From contig NZ_JOFX01000006.1 in assembly GCF_000719345.1 (NCBI RefSeq), positions 62,001 to 126,000 of the forward strand: a DNA stretch of 64,000 nucleotides, read 5' to 3'. The position numbers were made by a program, and so were the translations under genes. This document shows, piece by piece, positions 1 through 10,320 of this stretch. Position 1 is the stretch's first letter; every line of letters starts with the position of its first letter. Origin of the DNA: Streptomyces sp. NRRL F-2664. GTDB lineage: Bacteria; Actinomycetota; Actinomycetes; Streptomycetales; Streptomycetaceae. Under the pieces are notes generated by a model. The model saw only the letters and a list, made by a program, of their open reading frames with translations. It was not told where the DNA came from and searched no databases.

Positions 1-12
1 GCCGCACGGCCG

Positions 13-1122
13 TCAGGCCTGGATGCGGCCGCTCATCCACACCAGCATCGGCGGGATCTCACGGCGCCACGTGTTGAAGTTGTGGCCGCCGCTGTCGAGG
101 ATGATGGACGAGACCCGGTCCGGGCCCTGCACCTTCTTGATGAACTTCCGGGTGTCCGCCAGGTTCGGCTCGCCCTTCTCGCTGCTGGTGACGAGGAAGG
201 ACGTACCGGCCGGCTTCTTGTTCTCCATGACGTGGAGGATGTCCGCGCGCTTCTTCAGCTTCTGGTCGCCGTGGAAGAGGTCACCGGTCGTCGGGTCGTC
301 CGGAGCGTCGTAGTACGCGGACAGGCCGGCCGCGGCACCGAAGGTCTGCGGGTAGTGCGCGGCGATCTTCAGGGCGCAGTAACCACCCGTGGAGTTGCCG
401 ATGAAGCCCATGTTCTCGGGCTTCTTGCCGACCCGGAAGGTGTCTTGAACGGCCTGCGGGAGGTCCACTCCGAAGAAGGTCTCGGTCTGCGGCCCGTCGG
501 GGATGTCCACGCACTCGGTGTCCCGCGGCGGCGCCACCGTCGGGCGCAGCATGACCAGGATCATCGGCTTCATCTTGCCCGACTTGGACAGGCTGAAGGC
601 CTTCATCGGGTAGTCGAGCCCCTTGATCAGGTTCTCGGCGGTACCCGGGTAGCCCGTCAGGACGATGGACGCCGGGAAGGTCTTGTCCTTGTACTGCGGC
701 TGGAAGTACTCCGGCGGCAGCCACACGTAGCCCGGGCTCGTGATCTTCGACTTCTGCCCGGATATGGCAACCTTCAGGATCTGACCGCCCACCTGCGGCT
801 TGGCGCCGCCGGGCACGTCCAGCTTCTGCTTGTCGACGACCTTGATGTCCTTGCTGCTCATCGAGTGGTCGACGACCTTGCCCATCGACGTCTCCCGACC
901 GAACAGGTCGGCCCAGGAACCGTAGAACAGGAACGACTTGTTGGCCGCGAGCCCCACCGCCGAGAACAGCGCCAGCTGGGTCGCCAGCAGGAGCCCGATC
1001 CGGCCGGACACCGCACGCCAGGTGCGGCCCGAGAGCTTCGGCCAGAACCAGATGGTGGCGGCGAACAGCAGCACACCGGCGAGGACGGCCAGCGCCAGGA
1101 CCGTATTACTGGTGAGACCCAT
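13..1122 (-). CDS. Membrane-anchored esterase (alpha/beta hydrolase, EstD/antigen 85-like)
   Basis: 369 residues. Two hydrophobic segments (about residues 7-27 and 42-60) should anchor the protein in the membrane with the hydrolase domain outside. The domain carries a GNSTG nucleophile elbow (Ser near residue 245) and a late GGHNF segment that can supply the catalytic His. These fit the PF00756 putative esterase family, which includes mycolyl- and acyltransferase-like enzymes. The substrate cannot be read from the sequence. It is divergent from the aminoacyl-phosphatidylglycerol synthase-like gene at 1275, which hints at a shared role in membrane lipid or envelope modification; that is inference. 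The ATG start at 1122 has only a weak ribosome site. Confidence 0.85.
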   Translation of the reverse strand: MGLTSNTVLALAVLAGVLLFAATIWFWPKLSGRTWRAVSGRIGLLLATQLALFSAVGLAANKSFLFYGSWADLFGRETSMGKVVDHSMSSKDIKVVDKQKLDVPGGAKPQVGGQILKVAISGQKSKITSPGYVWLPPEYFQPQYKDKTFPASIVLTGYPGTAENLIKGLDYPMKAFSLSKSGKMKPMILVMLRPTVAPPRDTECVDIPDGPQTETFFGVDLPQAVQDTFRVGKKPENMGFIGNSTGGYCALKIAAHYPQTFGAAAGLSAYYDAPDDPTTGDLFHGDQKLKKRADILHVMENKKPAGTSFLVTSSEKGEPNLADTRKFIKKVQGPDRVSSIILDSGGHNFNTWRREIPPMLVWMSGRIQA

Positions 1123-1274
1123 GAGCAGTCAGTCGACTTTCTGATGGCAGGACTGGAAATTTCCGGCGGAAGAGTGAACCCGCTGTCCGTCGATGTCGTC
1201 CTAAGGGACGCACCACACACCGGAGGCTGTCGCGGCCTTCGGCCACATGATCTCTCGCGGAGCAACGGGAAGCG

Positions 1275-3125
1275 ATGTCTAGCAGGATAGATGGCGATAA
1301 GTCGGGACAGGTTCCGAGCAGGGTCCGCCGAATCCTCCGAGGCCCACAGCCGGAGTCGGTGCCCGGCCTGGTAGGTACGGCCGTCACGATCGTCGGCCTT
1401 CTGGACATTGCGGCGGGCGTCTTCCCGCGGTTCCGGCACAGCCGGATCCACGCGGTCACCGAGGTGCTGCCCGGCTCCCTCGGCCCGTTCGCGGCCGCCA
1501 TGTCCATCAGCGTGGGCGTGCTGCTCCTGCTGCTCGCCCACGGCCTCAAGCGGCACAAGCGGCGCGCCTGGCGGGCCGCCGTCGTCCTGCTGCCCGCGGG
1601 CGCGGCCGCGCAGTTCACGTACCGCCACTCGATCACCGGCGTGGTCATCGCGGCGGTGCTCCTGGCGCTTCTCCTGCGCCACCAGAGCGAGTTCAAGGCG
1701 CTGCCCGACCCGCGCAGCCGCTGGAAGGCACTGGCCAACTTCGTCCTGATGAGCGCCGGCTCCATCGGACTCGGCCTGGTCATCGTCAACGTCCACCCGG
1801 GCAAGGTCGTCGGCAACCCGGGCCTGTACGAGCAGATCACCCACGTCGTCTACGGCCTCTTCGGCTTCGAGGGACCCGTCGACTACGCGGGCCGGGTGTC
1901 CTGGACCGTCGGCTACTCCCTCGGCGCGCTCGGCATGCTGACCGCCCTGACCACCATCTACCTGGCCTTCCGGCCCGAGCACCCGGCCGCCCGGCTCACC
2001 GCCGACGACGAGGGCAAGCTGCGCGAGCTGCTCGCCCGCCACGGCGGCCGCGACTCCCTCGGCCACTTCGCGCTCCGCCGCGACAAGGCCGTCGTCTTCT
2101 CCCCCAGCGGCAAGGCCGCCGTCACCTACCGCGTCGTCTCCGGTGTGATGCTCGCCTCCGGCGACCCCATCGGCGACGTCGAGGCGTGGCCGGGCGCGAT
2201 CGAGCGGTTCATGGAGGAGGCCAAGGCCCACTCCTGGACCCCGGCCGTGATGGGCTGCAGCGAGACCGGCGGCGAGGTGTGGACCCGCGAGACCGGCCTG
2301 GACGCCCTGGAGCTGGGTGACGAGGCGATTGTCGATGTCAAAGACTTCTCCCTCTCCGGCCGTGCCATGCGCAATGTCCGCCAAATGGTGAAGCGCATCG
2401 AGCGCAACGGCTACACCACCAAGGTGCGCCGGGTGAGCGAACTCACCGAGCAGGAGCTGGAGCAGGTCCGCGGCGCCGCCGAGGCCTGGCGCGGCACCGA
2501 CACCGAGCGCGGCTTCTCCATGGCCCTGGGCCGGGTCGGCGACCCGGGCGACGGCGACTGCTTCATCGCCACCGCGCACCGCGTGGAGGAGGGCGACACC
2601 AGCCCCTTCGGCGACCTCAAGGCCATCCAGCACTTCGTGCCGTGGGGCAAGGACGGCATGTCGCTGGAGCTGATGCGCCGCGACCGCGGCGCCGACCCCG
2701 GCATGAACGAGCTGCTGATCGTCGCCTCCCTGGAGGCCGCCCCGTCCCTGGGCATCGAGCGGGTCTCCCTGAACTTCGCGATGTTCCGCTCGGCGCTGGC
2801 CCGCGGCGAGAAGATCGGCGCCGGCCCCGTCCTGCGGATGTGGCGCAGCCTGCTGGTCTTCCTCTCCCGCTGGTTCCAGATCGAGTCGCTGTACAAGTTC
2901 AACGCGAAGTTCCGCCCGCGCTGGGAGCCGCGCTTCGTGGTCTTCCGCGCCACCCGCGACCTGCCCCGCATCGGCTTCGCCGCGATGCAGGCCGAGGGCT
3001 TCGTGACGCTGGCCCTGCCCCGGCTCTTCGCCGCCCGCCGCCGTCCCAAGCCGGTCCGCACCTGCACGCACAACCTGATGGCGCCCGTCGCCAAGCAGCC
3101 GGAGCGCGAGGTCCAGCCCGCGTAG
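1275..3125 (+). CDS. Phosphatidylglycerol lysyltransferase-like membrane protein (MprF C-terminal domain, DUF2156)
   Basis: 616 residues. The N-terminal third holds several hydrophobic helices (from about residue 25 to 230). The soluble C-terminal part matches the DUF2156 GNAT-like aminoacyl transferase domain of MprF, which moves an amino acid from aminoacyl-tRNA to phosphatidylglycerol and lowers surface negative charge. There is no lysyl-tRNA synthetase domain, unlike mycobacterial LysX, so it would use the cell's own aminoacyl-tRNA. The flippase part is shorter than in firmicute MprF. The ATG has a GGGAAG ribosome site about 2 bases upstream. The transferred amino acid is unknown. Confidence 0.85.
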   Translation: MSSRIDGDKSGQVPSRVRRILRGPQPESVPGLVGTAVTIVGLLDIAAGVFPRFRHSRIHAVTEVLPGSLGPFAAAMSISVGVLLLLLAHGLKRHKRRAWRAAVVLLPAGAAAQFTYRHSITGVVIAAVLLALLLRHQSEFKALPDPRSRWKALANFVLMSAGSIGLGLVIVNVHPGKVVGNPGLYEQITHVVYGLFGFEGPVDYAGRVSWTVGYSLGALGMLTALTTIYLAFRPEHPAARLTADDEGKLRELLARHGGRDSLGHFALRRDKAVVFSPSGKAAVTYRVVSGVMLASGDPIGDVEAWPGAIERFMEEAKAHSWTPAVMGCSETGGEVWTRETGLDALELGDEAIVDVKDFSLSGRAMRNVRQMVKRIERNGYTTKVRRVSELTEQELEQVRGAAEAWRGTDTERGFSMALGRVGDPGDGDCFIATAHRVEEGDTSPFGDLKAIQHFVPWGKDGMSLELMRRDRGADPGMNELLIVASLEAAPSLGIERVSLNFAMFRSALARGEKIGAGPVLRMWRSLLVFLSRWFQIESLYKFNAKFRPRWEPRFVVFRATRDLPRIGFAAMQAEGFVTLALPRLFAARRRPKPVRTCTHNLMAPVAKQPEREVQPA

Positions 3126-3195
3126 CGGGTCCCCGGCGGACCGGGGCCCGCCCCCGCTCCACCGGCCCCGCGGCCCCGCCGCCGCGCACCGTCCC

Positions 3196-3230
3196 CGAAG
3201 GCCCGGCCGGCCCCGCCGACCGGGCCTTCG
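3196..3230 (+). terminator. Hairpin terminator after the MprF-like gene
   Basis: A perfect 11-bp inverted repeat, CGAAGGCCCGG at 3196-3206 and CCGGGCCTTCG at 3220-3230, lies 71 bases past the stop codon and before folP. No U-tract follows, which is usual in Streptomyces. Confidence 0.65.
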
Positions 3231-3315
3231 GCGTACCCGGCCCGCCCCGCCGGCCCTGCCCGGGGGGGCGCCGCCCGGGCGGCCGGGGCGGACGGGGCAG
3301 CCCTACCCTGGAGCC

Positions 3316-4188
3316 ATGGACAACAAGCGCGGAGCCACCGGCAGAGGTCGGGTCGCAGGTCTGCCGGAATGGGACCGCTGCGCGGTCATGGGCGTCGTCA
3401 ACGTGACCCCCGACTCCTTCTCCGACGGCGGACGCTGGTTCGACACCACCGCCGCCGTCAAGCGCGGCCTCGACCTCGTCGCCCAGGGCGCCGACCTCGT
3501 GGACGTCGGCGGCGAGTCGACCCGCCCCGGCGCCTCCCGCGTCGACGAGGAGGAGGAGCTGCGCCGCGTGGTGCCCGTCGTGCGCGGCCTGGCCTCCGAA
3601 GGCGTCACCGTCTCCGTCGACACGATGCGTGCCGCCGTCGCGGCCCGCGCCGTCGACGCGGGCGCCGCACTGGTCAACGACGTCAGCGGCGGCCTCGCCG
3701 ACCCCGGCATGATTCCGGCCGTCGCGGCGGCCGAGGTGCCCTTCGTGGTGATGCACTGGCGCGGCTTCAGCGCCGACATGAACAGCCTCGCCGTCTACGG
3801 CGACGTGATCGCCGAGGTGTCCGGCGAGCTGCGGTCCCGCATCGACGCCGTCGTCGCCGGCGGCATCGCTCCGGAGCGGCTGCTGGTCGACCCGGGCCTC
3901 GGCTTCGCCAAGAACGCCGAGCACGACCTGGCCCTGGTCGCGCACATGGCGGACCTGCGCGCCCTCGGCTTCCCACTGCTGGTCGCCGCCTCGCGGAAGC
4001 GTTTCCTCGGCCGGGTCCTGGCCGGCGGGACGGACGCCACCCCGCCGCCCGCCCGGGAACGGGACGCCGCCACGGCCGCCGTCTCCGCGATCGCCGCCCA
4101 CCAGGGTGCCTGGGCCGTACGGGTCCACGAGGTACGGGCGAGCGCCGACGCGGTTCGGGTGGCCCGCGCGGTGGAAGAGGCACTGTGA
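3316..4188 (+). CDS. folP: Dihydropteroate synthase
   Basis: 290 residues, normal length. It condenses 6-hydroxymethyl-7,8-dihydropterin diphosphate with p-aminobenzoate to make dihydropteroate and is the sulfonamide target. Family motifs are clear: MGVVNVTPDSFSDGG near residue 25, GGESTRPG near 70, DPGLGFAK near 194 and SRKRFLG near 225. It is the first gene of a same-strand folate run (folP, NTF2-like gene, folB, folK). The start is an ATG with GGAG just upstream. An N-terminal extension of about 20 residues precedes the barrel. Confidence 0.97.
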   Translation: MDNKRGATGRGRVAGLPEWDRCAVMGVVNVTPDSFSDGGRWFDTTAAVKRGLDLVAQGADLVDVGGESTRPGASRVDEEEELRRVVPVVRGLASEGVTVSVDTMRAAVAARAVDAGAALVNDVSGGLADPGMIPAVAAAEVPFVVMHWRGFSADMNSLAVYGDVIAEVSGELRSRIDAVVAGGIAPERLLVDPGLGFAKNAEHDLALVAHMADLRALGFPLLVAASRKRFLGRVLAGGTDATPPPARERDAATAAVSAIAAHQGAWAVRVHEVRASADAVRVARAVEEAL

Positions 4189-4213
4189 TCCTCATCGACC
4201 GACAGGGAGCACA

Positions 4214-4657
4214 GTGAGCAGAACCGACATCGAAGCGGTCGAAGAGGTCAACACGGCCTTCTACGAGGCCATGGAGCGGGGGGACTTCGACACTCTGTCG
4301 GCGCTCTGGCTGGAGGACGAGATCTCCTGCGTGCACCCCGGCTGGCCCGTGCTGTCCGGCCGCGGCGAGGTGCTGCGCTCGTACGCGCTGATCATGTCCC
4401 ACACCGAGTACATCCAGTTCTTCCTCACCGACACCAAGGTGGCCGTGATGGGCGACACGGCGCTGGTGACGTGCACCGAGAACATCCTCAGCGGGGGCCC
4501 CGCCGAGGACGGCGGCGAGCTCGGCCCGCTCGTCGGCCAGCTGGTCGTCGCCACGAATGTGTTCCGACGCACATCCGAGGGCTGGCGCCTGTGGTCCCAC
4601 CACGGTTCTCCCGTGCTGACGGAGTCCGACGAGGACGACGAGGACCCCGCCTCCTGA
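4214..4657 (+). CDS. NTF2-like (SnoaL/DUF4440) small protein
   Basis: 147 residues from the GTG at 4214, preceded by AGGGAG at a good distance. An upstream in-frame ATG at 4106 would overlap the folP C-terminus and lacks a ribosome site, so I rejected it. The sequence fits the cone-shaped NTF2 fold: an N-terminal helix (VNTAFYEAMERGD), a conserved CVHPGWPVLSG stretch and a terminal WRLWSHH strand. The C-terminus is acidic (ESDEDDED). The catalytic role is unknown. Its position 25 bases after folP and before folB is conserved in Streptomyces as I recall, so it may belong to the folate operon. Confidence 0.85.
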   Translation: MSRTDIEAVEEVNTAFYEAMERGDFDTLSALWLEDEISCVHPGWPVLSGRGEVLRSYALIMSHTEYIQFFLTDTKVAVMGDTALVTCTENILSGGPAEDGGELGPLVGQLVVATNVFRRTSEGWRLWSHHGSPVLTESDEDDEDPAS

Positions 4658-4789
4658 CCCCGACGGCGGGTACAGGACTGTTTCGCAGGTAAATTCGAAG
4701 TCGGACGACGCCGACCGCACTCGGCGCAGGCCCATGGCCCCGGGGCAGCCCCGAGGCCGGAAGCACCTACGAAAGCAGGAGTGATTCGC

Positions 4790-5149
4790 GTGGATCGTGT
4801 CGCGCTGCGCGGCCTCAAGGCTCGCGGGCACCACGGCGTCTTCCCCCGGGAACGCGAGGAGGGCCAGACCTTCATCGTCGACCTCGTACTGCACCTCGAC
4901 ACCCGCCCCGCCGCCGCCGGGGACGACCTGGCGAAGACCGTGCACTACGGCGTGGTCGCCGAGGAGGTCGTCGACGTGGTCCAGGGCGAGCCCGTCGACC
5001 TGATCGAGACCCTGGCCGAGCGGATCGCCCAGCAGTGCCTGAAGCACGAAGCGGTGGCGCAGGTGGAGGTCGTCGTCCACAAGCCGGACGCGCCCATCAC
5101 CGTCCCCTTCGACGACGTGACCATCACGATCACCCGGAGCCGCGCATGA
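4790..5149 (+). CDS. folB: Dihydroneopterin aldolase
   Basis: 119 residues from the GTG at 4790, which sits 8 bases after AGGAG (4777-4781). The alternative GTG at 4781 overlaps that ribosome site. FolB converts 7,8-dihydroneopterin to 6-hydroxymethyldihydropterin and glycolaldehyde. Family features are the GHHGVFPRERE segment near residue 12, VHYGVVAEEV near 49, a conserved E in DLIETLAERIA and the C-terminal VVVHKPDAPI with the catalytic Lys. Its stop overlaps the folK start by four bases (ATGA), so translation is probably coupled. Confidence 0.95.
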   Translation: MDRVALRGLKARGHHGVFPREREEGQTFIVDLVLHLDTRPAAAGDDLAKTVHYGVVAEEVVDVVQGEPVDLIETLAERIAQQCLKHEAVAQVEVVVHKPDAPITVPFDDVTITITRSRA

Positions 5150-5754
5150 ACAACGGACTGAACGCCCCGAGCGACCCCACCGTCCAGCCGGTACCCGCAT
5201 CCGTCGTCGAGACGGTCGACGCGGCGGACGTGACCCTGTCCAACCCGAAGTGGGCCGTCATCGCGCTCGGCGCGAACCTCGGCAACCGCCTGGAGACCCT
5301 CCAGGGCGCCATCGACGCCCTCGGCGACACCCCCGGCCTGCGGGTCAAGGCCGTCTCCCCGGTCTACGAGACCGAGCCGTGGGGCGTCGAGCCCGGCTCG
5401 CAGCCCGCGTACCTCAACGCCGTCATCGCCGTGAAGACCACCCTGCCCCCGTCCTCGCTGCTGGAGCGCGGGCACGCCATCGAGGAGGCGTTCGACCGCG
5501 TCCGCGAGGAGCGCTGGGGCCCGCGCACCATCGACGTCGACATCGTCGCCTACGCCGACCGCGTCTGCGACGACCCGGTCCTCACCCTGCCCCACCCGCG
5601 CGCCCACCAGCGTGCCTTCGTGCTGGCGCCCTGGCACGACATCGACCCGGAGGCCCAGCTCCCCGGCCGCGGCCCCGTCTCGTCCCTCCTGGCCGGAATC
5701 GGCCTGAGCGGTGTCACGCCGCGCCCCGACCTGGAACTCCACCTCCCCGAGTAG
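5146..5754 (+). CDS. folK: 6-hydroxymethyl-7,8-dihydropterin pyrophosphokinase (HPPK)
   Basis: 202 residues. It transfers pyrophosphate from ATP to 6-hydroxymethyldihydropterin, making the substrate of FolP. Motifs: ALGANLGNRLETL near residue 42, RTIDVDIV near 126 (metal-binding Asp pair) and HPRAHQRAFVLAP near 149. The N-terminus has a roughly 35-residue leader before the core, longer than in E. coli. The ATG at 5146 overlaps the folB stop; a longer in-frame reading from 5035 runs through folB and is a shadow. A 7-bp inverted repeat at 5760-5780 follows the stop. Confidence 0.95.
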   Translation: MNNGLNAPSDPTVQPVPASVVETVDAADVTLSNPKWAVIALGANLGNRLETLQGAIDALGDTPGLRVKAVSPVYETEPWGVEPGSQPAYLNAVIAVKTTLPPSSLLERGHAIEEAFDRVREERWGPRTIDVDIVAYADRVCDDPVLTLPHPRAHQRAFVLAPWHDIDPEAQLPGRGPVSSLLAGIGLSGVTPRPDLELHLPE

Positions 5755-5803
5755 TCGTTAGTAGCCTGTTCACGGCTACTCGCTGAAAGTGGGGAACGGG
5801 CAA

Positions 5804-6292
5804 GTGAAGCAACTGAGGCCGGCGGTCCTGGCGGGCATCTTCGTGGTCGCCGGGGTCCTGTCCTGGGCCGGCGCCCGGCTGTGGAACGCGTACGGCACGC
5901 TGCCGGGCGTTCCGCTGGCCGCGCCGATCGTGCTGGGGGCCATCGCGGCGGTGCTGCTGGCCACGGCACTGTCCCTGAGGGCCCGGCTGAAGGCCCAGCG
6001 CGAGCGCCGGCCGGGGGCCAAGGGCGTGGAGCCCCTGATGGCGGCCCGCGCGGTGGTCTTCGCGCAGGCCAGCGCCCTGGTGGCCGCGCTGGTCGCGGGC
6101 ATGTACGGCGGTGTGGGCGTCTTCCTGCTGACCGAATCCCTCGACGTGCCCGCCCGCCGCGACCAGGCCTGGTACGCCGGATTCTCGGTCCTCGCGGGCA
6201 TCGCGGTCATCGCGGCCGCCCTCTTCCTGGAACGCGTCCTGAAGCTCCCCGAGAACGAGGACCCCACCCCCGAATCCCCGGCCCCCGCCTGA
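5804..6292 (+). CDS. DUF3180 membrane protein
   Basis: 162 residues from the GTG at 5804, which follows GGGGAACGGG. A GTG at 5789 would add five residues and overlap that ribosome site. Four hydrophobic segments (about residues 5-25, 37-57, 83-105, 125-147) with a basic loop RLKAQRERRPG between the second and third suggest a small four-helix membrane protein. The family sits next to folK in actinomycetes as I recall; its function is not known. It is the last plus-strand gene of the folate run. Confidence 0.85.
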   Translation: MKQLRPAVLAGIFVVAGVLSWAGARLWNAYGTLPGVPLAAPIVLGAIAAVLLATALSLRARLKAQRERRPGAKGVEPLMAARAVVFAQASALVAALVAGMYGGVGVFLLTESLDVPARRDQAWYAGFSVLAGIAVIAAALFLERVLKLPENEDPTPESPAPA

Positions 6293-6321
6293 CCCGGCCC
6301 CCGCCGTCAGGTCCTCCGGGG

Positions 6322-7317
6322 TTACGCCTCCCACGGCCCGCGGACCAGGTGTCCGCTCACCAGGAAGCCGGGGTGAGGTGTGAGCCCGAAGCAGTACAAC
6401 GTGGAGGGCTTGGCGCTCGGAGCCCGCGGTGTGACCGCCCTGACCTCGACCCACGCCGACTCGTCGAGGTCGAGTGTGTGCTCCTCCGCCTGGAACGTCC
6501 CCCGCTTCGGCCAGCTGTCGGCGACGATCAGCCGCGACGCCAAGCCCTGCGGGCGGGGGGTGAACCGCGCACCGACAATCTTGGCGATCTCCGCCAAGAA
6601 AGGGACGTTCGAGCTGATCAAGACTCTGGCGGGCCATCGAGTGACCCGGTAACCGTCTCCGTCTTCGTAGCCGTCCAGGAACCCGTTGAAGGTCGCCGCG
6701 TCTCTGAGCACGACCCTCGGAAACCGCTGGCGCATATGGTGCGGGTCACCGCCGACGTACTGCCGCATGAGGTCGGCGAGGTACGAGGAGACGACGCGCA
6801 CCCGAAAGCCGGGTACGTCACGGCCGAGGTAGCCGGAAGGCCTCGTCACGGCTTCCAGCCGCGCGGGAAGCCCGGTGACGTGCGTCAGCGCGTTGGCGTA
6901 CCTCTCGGCGAACGCCTGGTCGTTCACCACCAAGGACAGGTAGTTCTTGCCCACCGTGCCGTCGGAACACGTCGCCCCCACCACGTAACCGAACTTGTAG
7001 CCGGGACGGATGGAAAGCCGTCCGCGACGCAGTTTGCGGGCGGGCGCCCAGGCCACTACGGTGCCGACGGCGTCGCGCGCGTGGGTCCATCCGTCAGGAG
7101 TCCACAGAAGCTGATCGGGAGCCACGGCGAAGGTCGCGTGGTCCGTCGCGACGTCGACGAGGGATCGCGTCCTGGCCACTTGCACCTCGGTGACCTCGGT
7201 CTGTTCGCTGCGGCCTCCCCGCAACGTCCACAAGCGATCCCCCGGCCGAACATCGCGGGCCCGCAGCCGCCCGCCCACGGCATTCACCGTCTGCCTGCTC
7301 GGCACGCCCCACACCAT
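6322..7317 (-). CDS. Orphan intein-like protein: Hint domain with LAGLIDADG homing endonuclease
   Basis: 331 residues. The N-terminal part resembles intein block A (RARDVRPGDRLW, residues 20-30) and block B (TDHATF near 59 and TPDGWTHARD near 73). A two-motif LAGLIDADG region follows: GYVVGATCSDG (110-120) and FLDGYEDGDG (213-222), both with the acidic residue needed for cleavage. The C-terminus resembles block F (LYCFGLTPHPGFLVSGHLVRG begins at residue 307). No extein is attached, there is no Cys or Ser at an intein first position, and the final His-Asn is replaced by VRG. It should therefore not splice, but it may cut DNA. The ATG has a strong GGAGGGGG site inside an inverted repeat. It lies downstream of folE on the same strand. 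Confidence 0.8.
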   Translation of the reverse strand: MVWGVPSRQTVNAVGGRLRARDVRPGDRLWTLRGGRSEQTEVTEVQVARTRSLVDVATDHATFAVAPDQLLWTPDGWTHARDAVGTVVAWAPARKLRRGRLSIRPGYKFGYVVGATCSDGTVGKNYLSLVVNDQAFAERYANALTHVTGLPARLEAVTRPSGYLGRDVPGFRVRVVSSYLADLMRQYVGGDPHHMRQRFPRVVLRDAATFNGFLDGYEDGDGYRVTRWPARVLISSNVPFLAEIAKIVGARFTPRPQGLASRLIVADSWPKRGTFQAEEHTLDLDESAWVEVRAVTPRAPSAKPSTLYCFGLTPHPGFLVSGHLVRGPWEA

Positions 7318-7356
7318 CGTTCCCCCTCCGCGAACCGGTGTCTCGGAGGGGGAACG
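7318..7356 (-). repeat. Perfect 13-bp inverted repeat covering the Hint gene ribosome site
   Basis: CGTTCCCCCTCCG at 7318-7330 pairs with CGGAGGGGGAACG at 7344-7356 around a 13-base loop. In the minus-strand transcript the arm next to the ATG (7317) contains the Shine-Dalgarno sequence. The hairpin could terminate the folE message (its stop is 25 bases upstream) or hide the Hint gene's ribosome site. Confidence 0.8.
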
Positions 7357-7380
7357 TAGCGGACAGCACCGACAATGCGG

Positions 7381-7989
7381 CTAGCGCGCCATGATGAGGC
7401 TCATCGCCTCGGCCCGGGTGGCAGTGGCGCGGAGCTGGCCGCGCACCGCGGACGTGGTGGTCTTCGCTCCCGGCTTGCGGATGCCGCGGACCGACATGCA
7501 CATGTGCTCGGCCTCGACCACCACGATCGCACCGCGGGCGTCGAGGATCTCCATGAGGGAGTCCGCTATCTGCGTCGTAAGACGTTCCTGCACCTGCGGC
7601 CTGCGGGCATAGACCTCCACGAGGCGGGCCAGCTTCGACAGGCCCGTGATCTTGCCGTTCTCCGCCGGGATGTACCCGACGTGCGCCACCCCGTGGAACG
7701 GCAGGAGGTGGTGCTCGCACAGAGAAACGATTTCGATGTCCTTCACCAGGACCATCTCGTCATGTCCCAGGTCGAACACCGTGGTCAGAACGTCCTCGGG
7801 CTTCTGCCACATGCCGGCCAGGATCTCCCGGTACGCGCGTGCCACGCGGGCCGGGGTCTCCAGCAGGCCCTCGCGGTCCGGGTCCTCGCCGACCGCGATC
7901 AGGAGCTCTCGGATCGCCGCCTCGGCGCGCTTCTCGTCGAACTCGCCGATCGTGCCCTCGTCACCGGTCAGGGTCACTGGGTCGGTCAT
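7381..7989 (-). CDS. folE: GTP cyclohydrolase I
   Basis: 202 residues. It opens GTP to 7,8-dihydroneopterin triphosphate, the first step of folate synthesis. The zinc and catalytic motifs are present: [12 protein letters not shown] near residue 90 and EHMCMSVRG near 160. The start is the ATG at 7989 with GAGGAAGAG directly upstream; an in-frame extension to 8250 runs back through the ftsH terminator and is rejected. It is encoded opposite to folP-folB-folK and separated from them by the orphan Hint gene. Confidence 0.97.
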   Translation of the reverse strand: MTDPVTLTGDEGTIGEFDEKRAEAAIRELLIAVGEDPDREGLLETPARVARAYREILAGMWQKPEDVLTTVFDLGHDEMVLVKDIEIVSLCEHHLLPFHGVAHVGYIPAENGKITGLSKLARLVEVYARRPQVQERLTTQIADSLMEILDARGAIVVVEAEHMCMSVRGIRKPGAKTTTSAVRGQLRATATRAEAMSLIMAR

Positions 7990-8030
7990 CTCTTCCTCGT
8001 TCCTGTCCGCACACGCGGTCGTACAAATGT

Positions 8031-8066
8031 GCCGCGCCCCCCAGGCTAGAACCTGGGGGGCGCGGC
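8031..8066 (-). terminator. Strong hairpin terminator between ftsH and folE
   Basis: GCCGCGCCCCCCAGG at 8031-8045 and its exact complement at 8052-8066 make a 15-bp stem with a 6-base loop. It lies 27 bases past the ftsH stop and upstream of folE, so folE should have its own promoter in or just after it. Confidence 0.85.
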
Positions 8067-8093
8067 TTCCATTCCGGGTGGGTCGGGCCCCGG

Positions 8094-10118
<2,025 letters not shown>

Positions 10119-10320
10119 CCATACGGGGCGCCAGGCGCCCCGTCCCTCCTGCCCGTAGGTAAATGCTGCTGTGTGAGTAAAGACTGTTCTTCGGAATGTA
10201 CCCCTGAATTGTCACCCGCGGCCCGTGGGACGGCTGACAGACCCGCCTTCCCCTGCTCCAACGGCGGGCATCGCCCCCAGGTTCCCGGCGGCGCCGGTGA
10301 TTCCCGGGGGCCGGGCCGGG

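Noticed and set aside
858..3071. Long minus-strand frame opposite the MprF-like gene, ending in the esterase region.
   Set aside because: It covers a well-supported gene on the other strand and has no recognisable domain.
7094..7720. A 208-codon minus frame linking folE and the Hint gene, suggesting a fusion.
   Set aside because: It is in a different frame from both genes. FolE ends cleanly at TAG (7381-7383), and the Hint gene has its own start and ribosome site.
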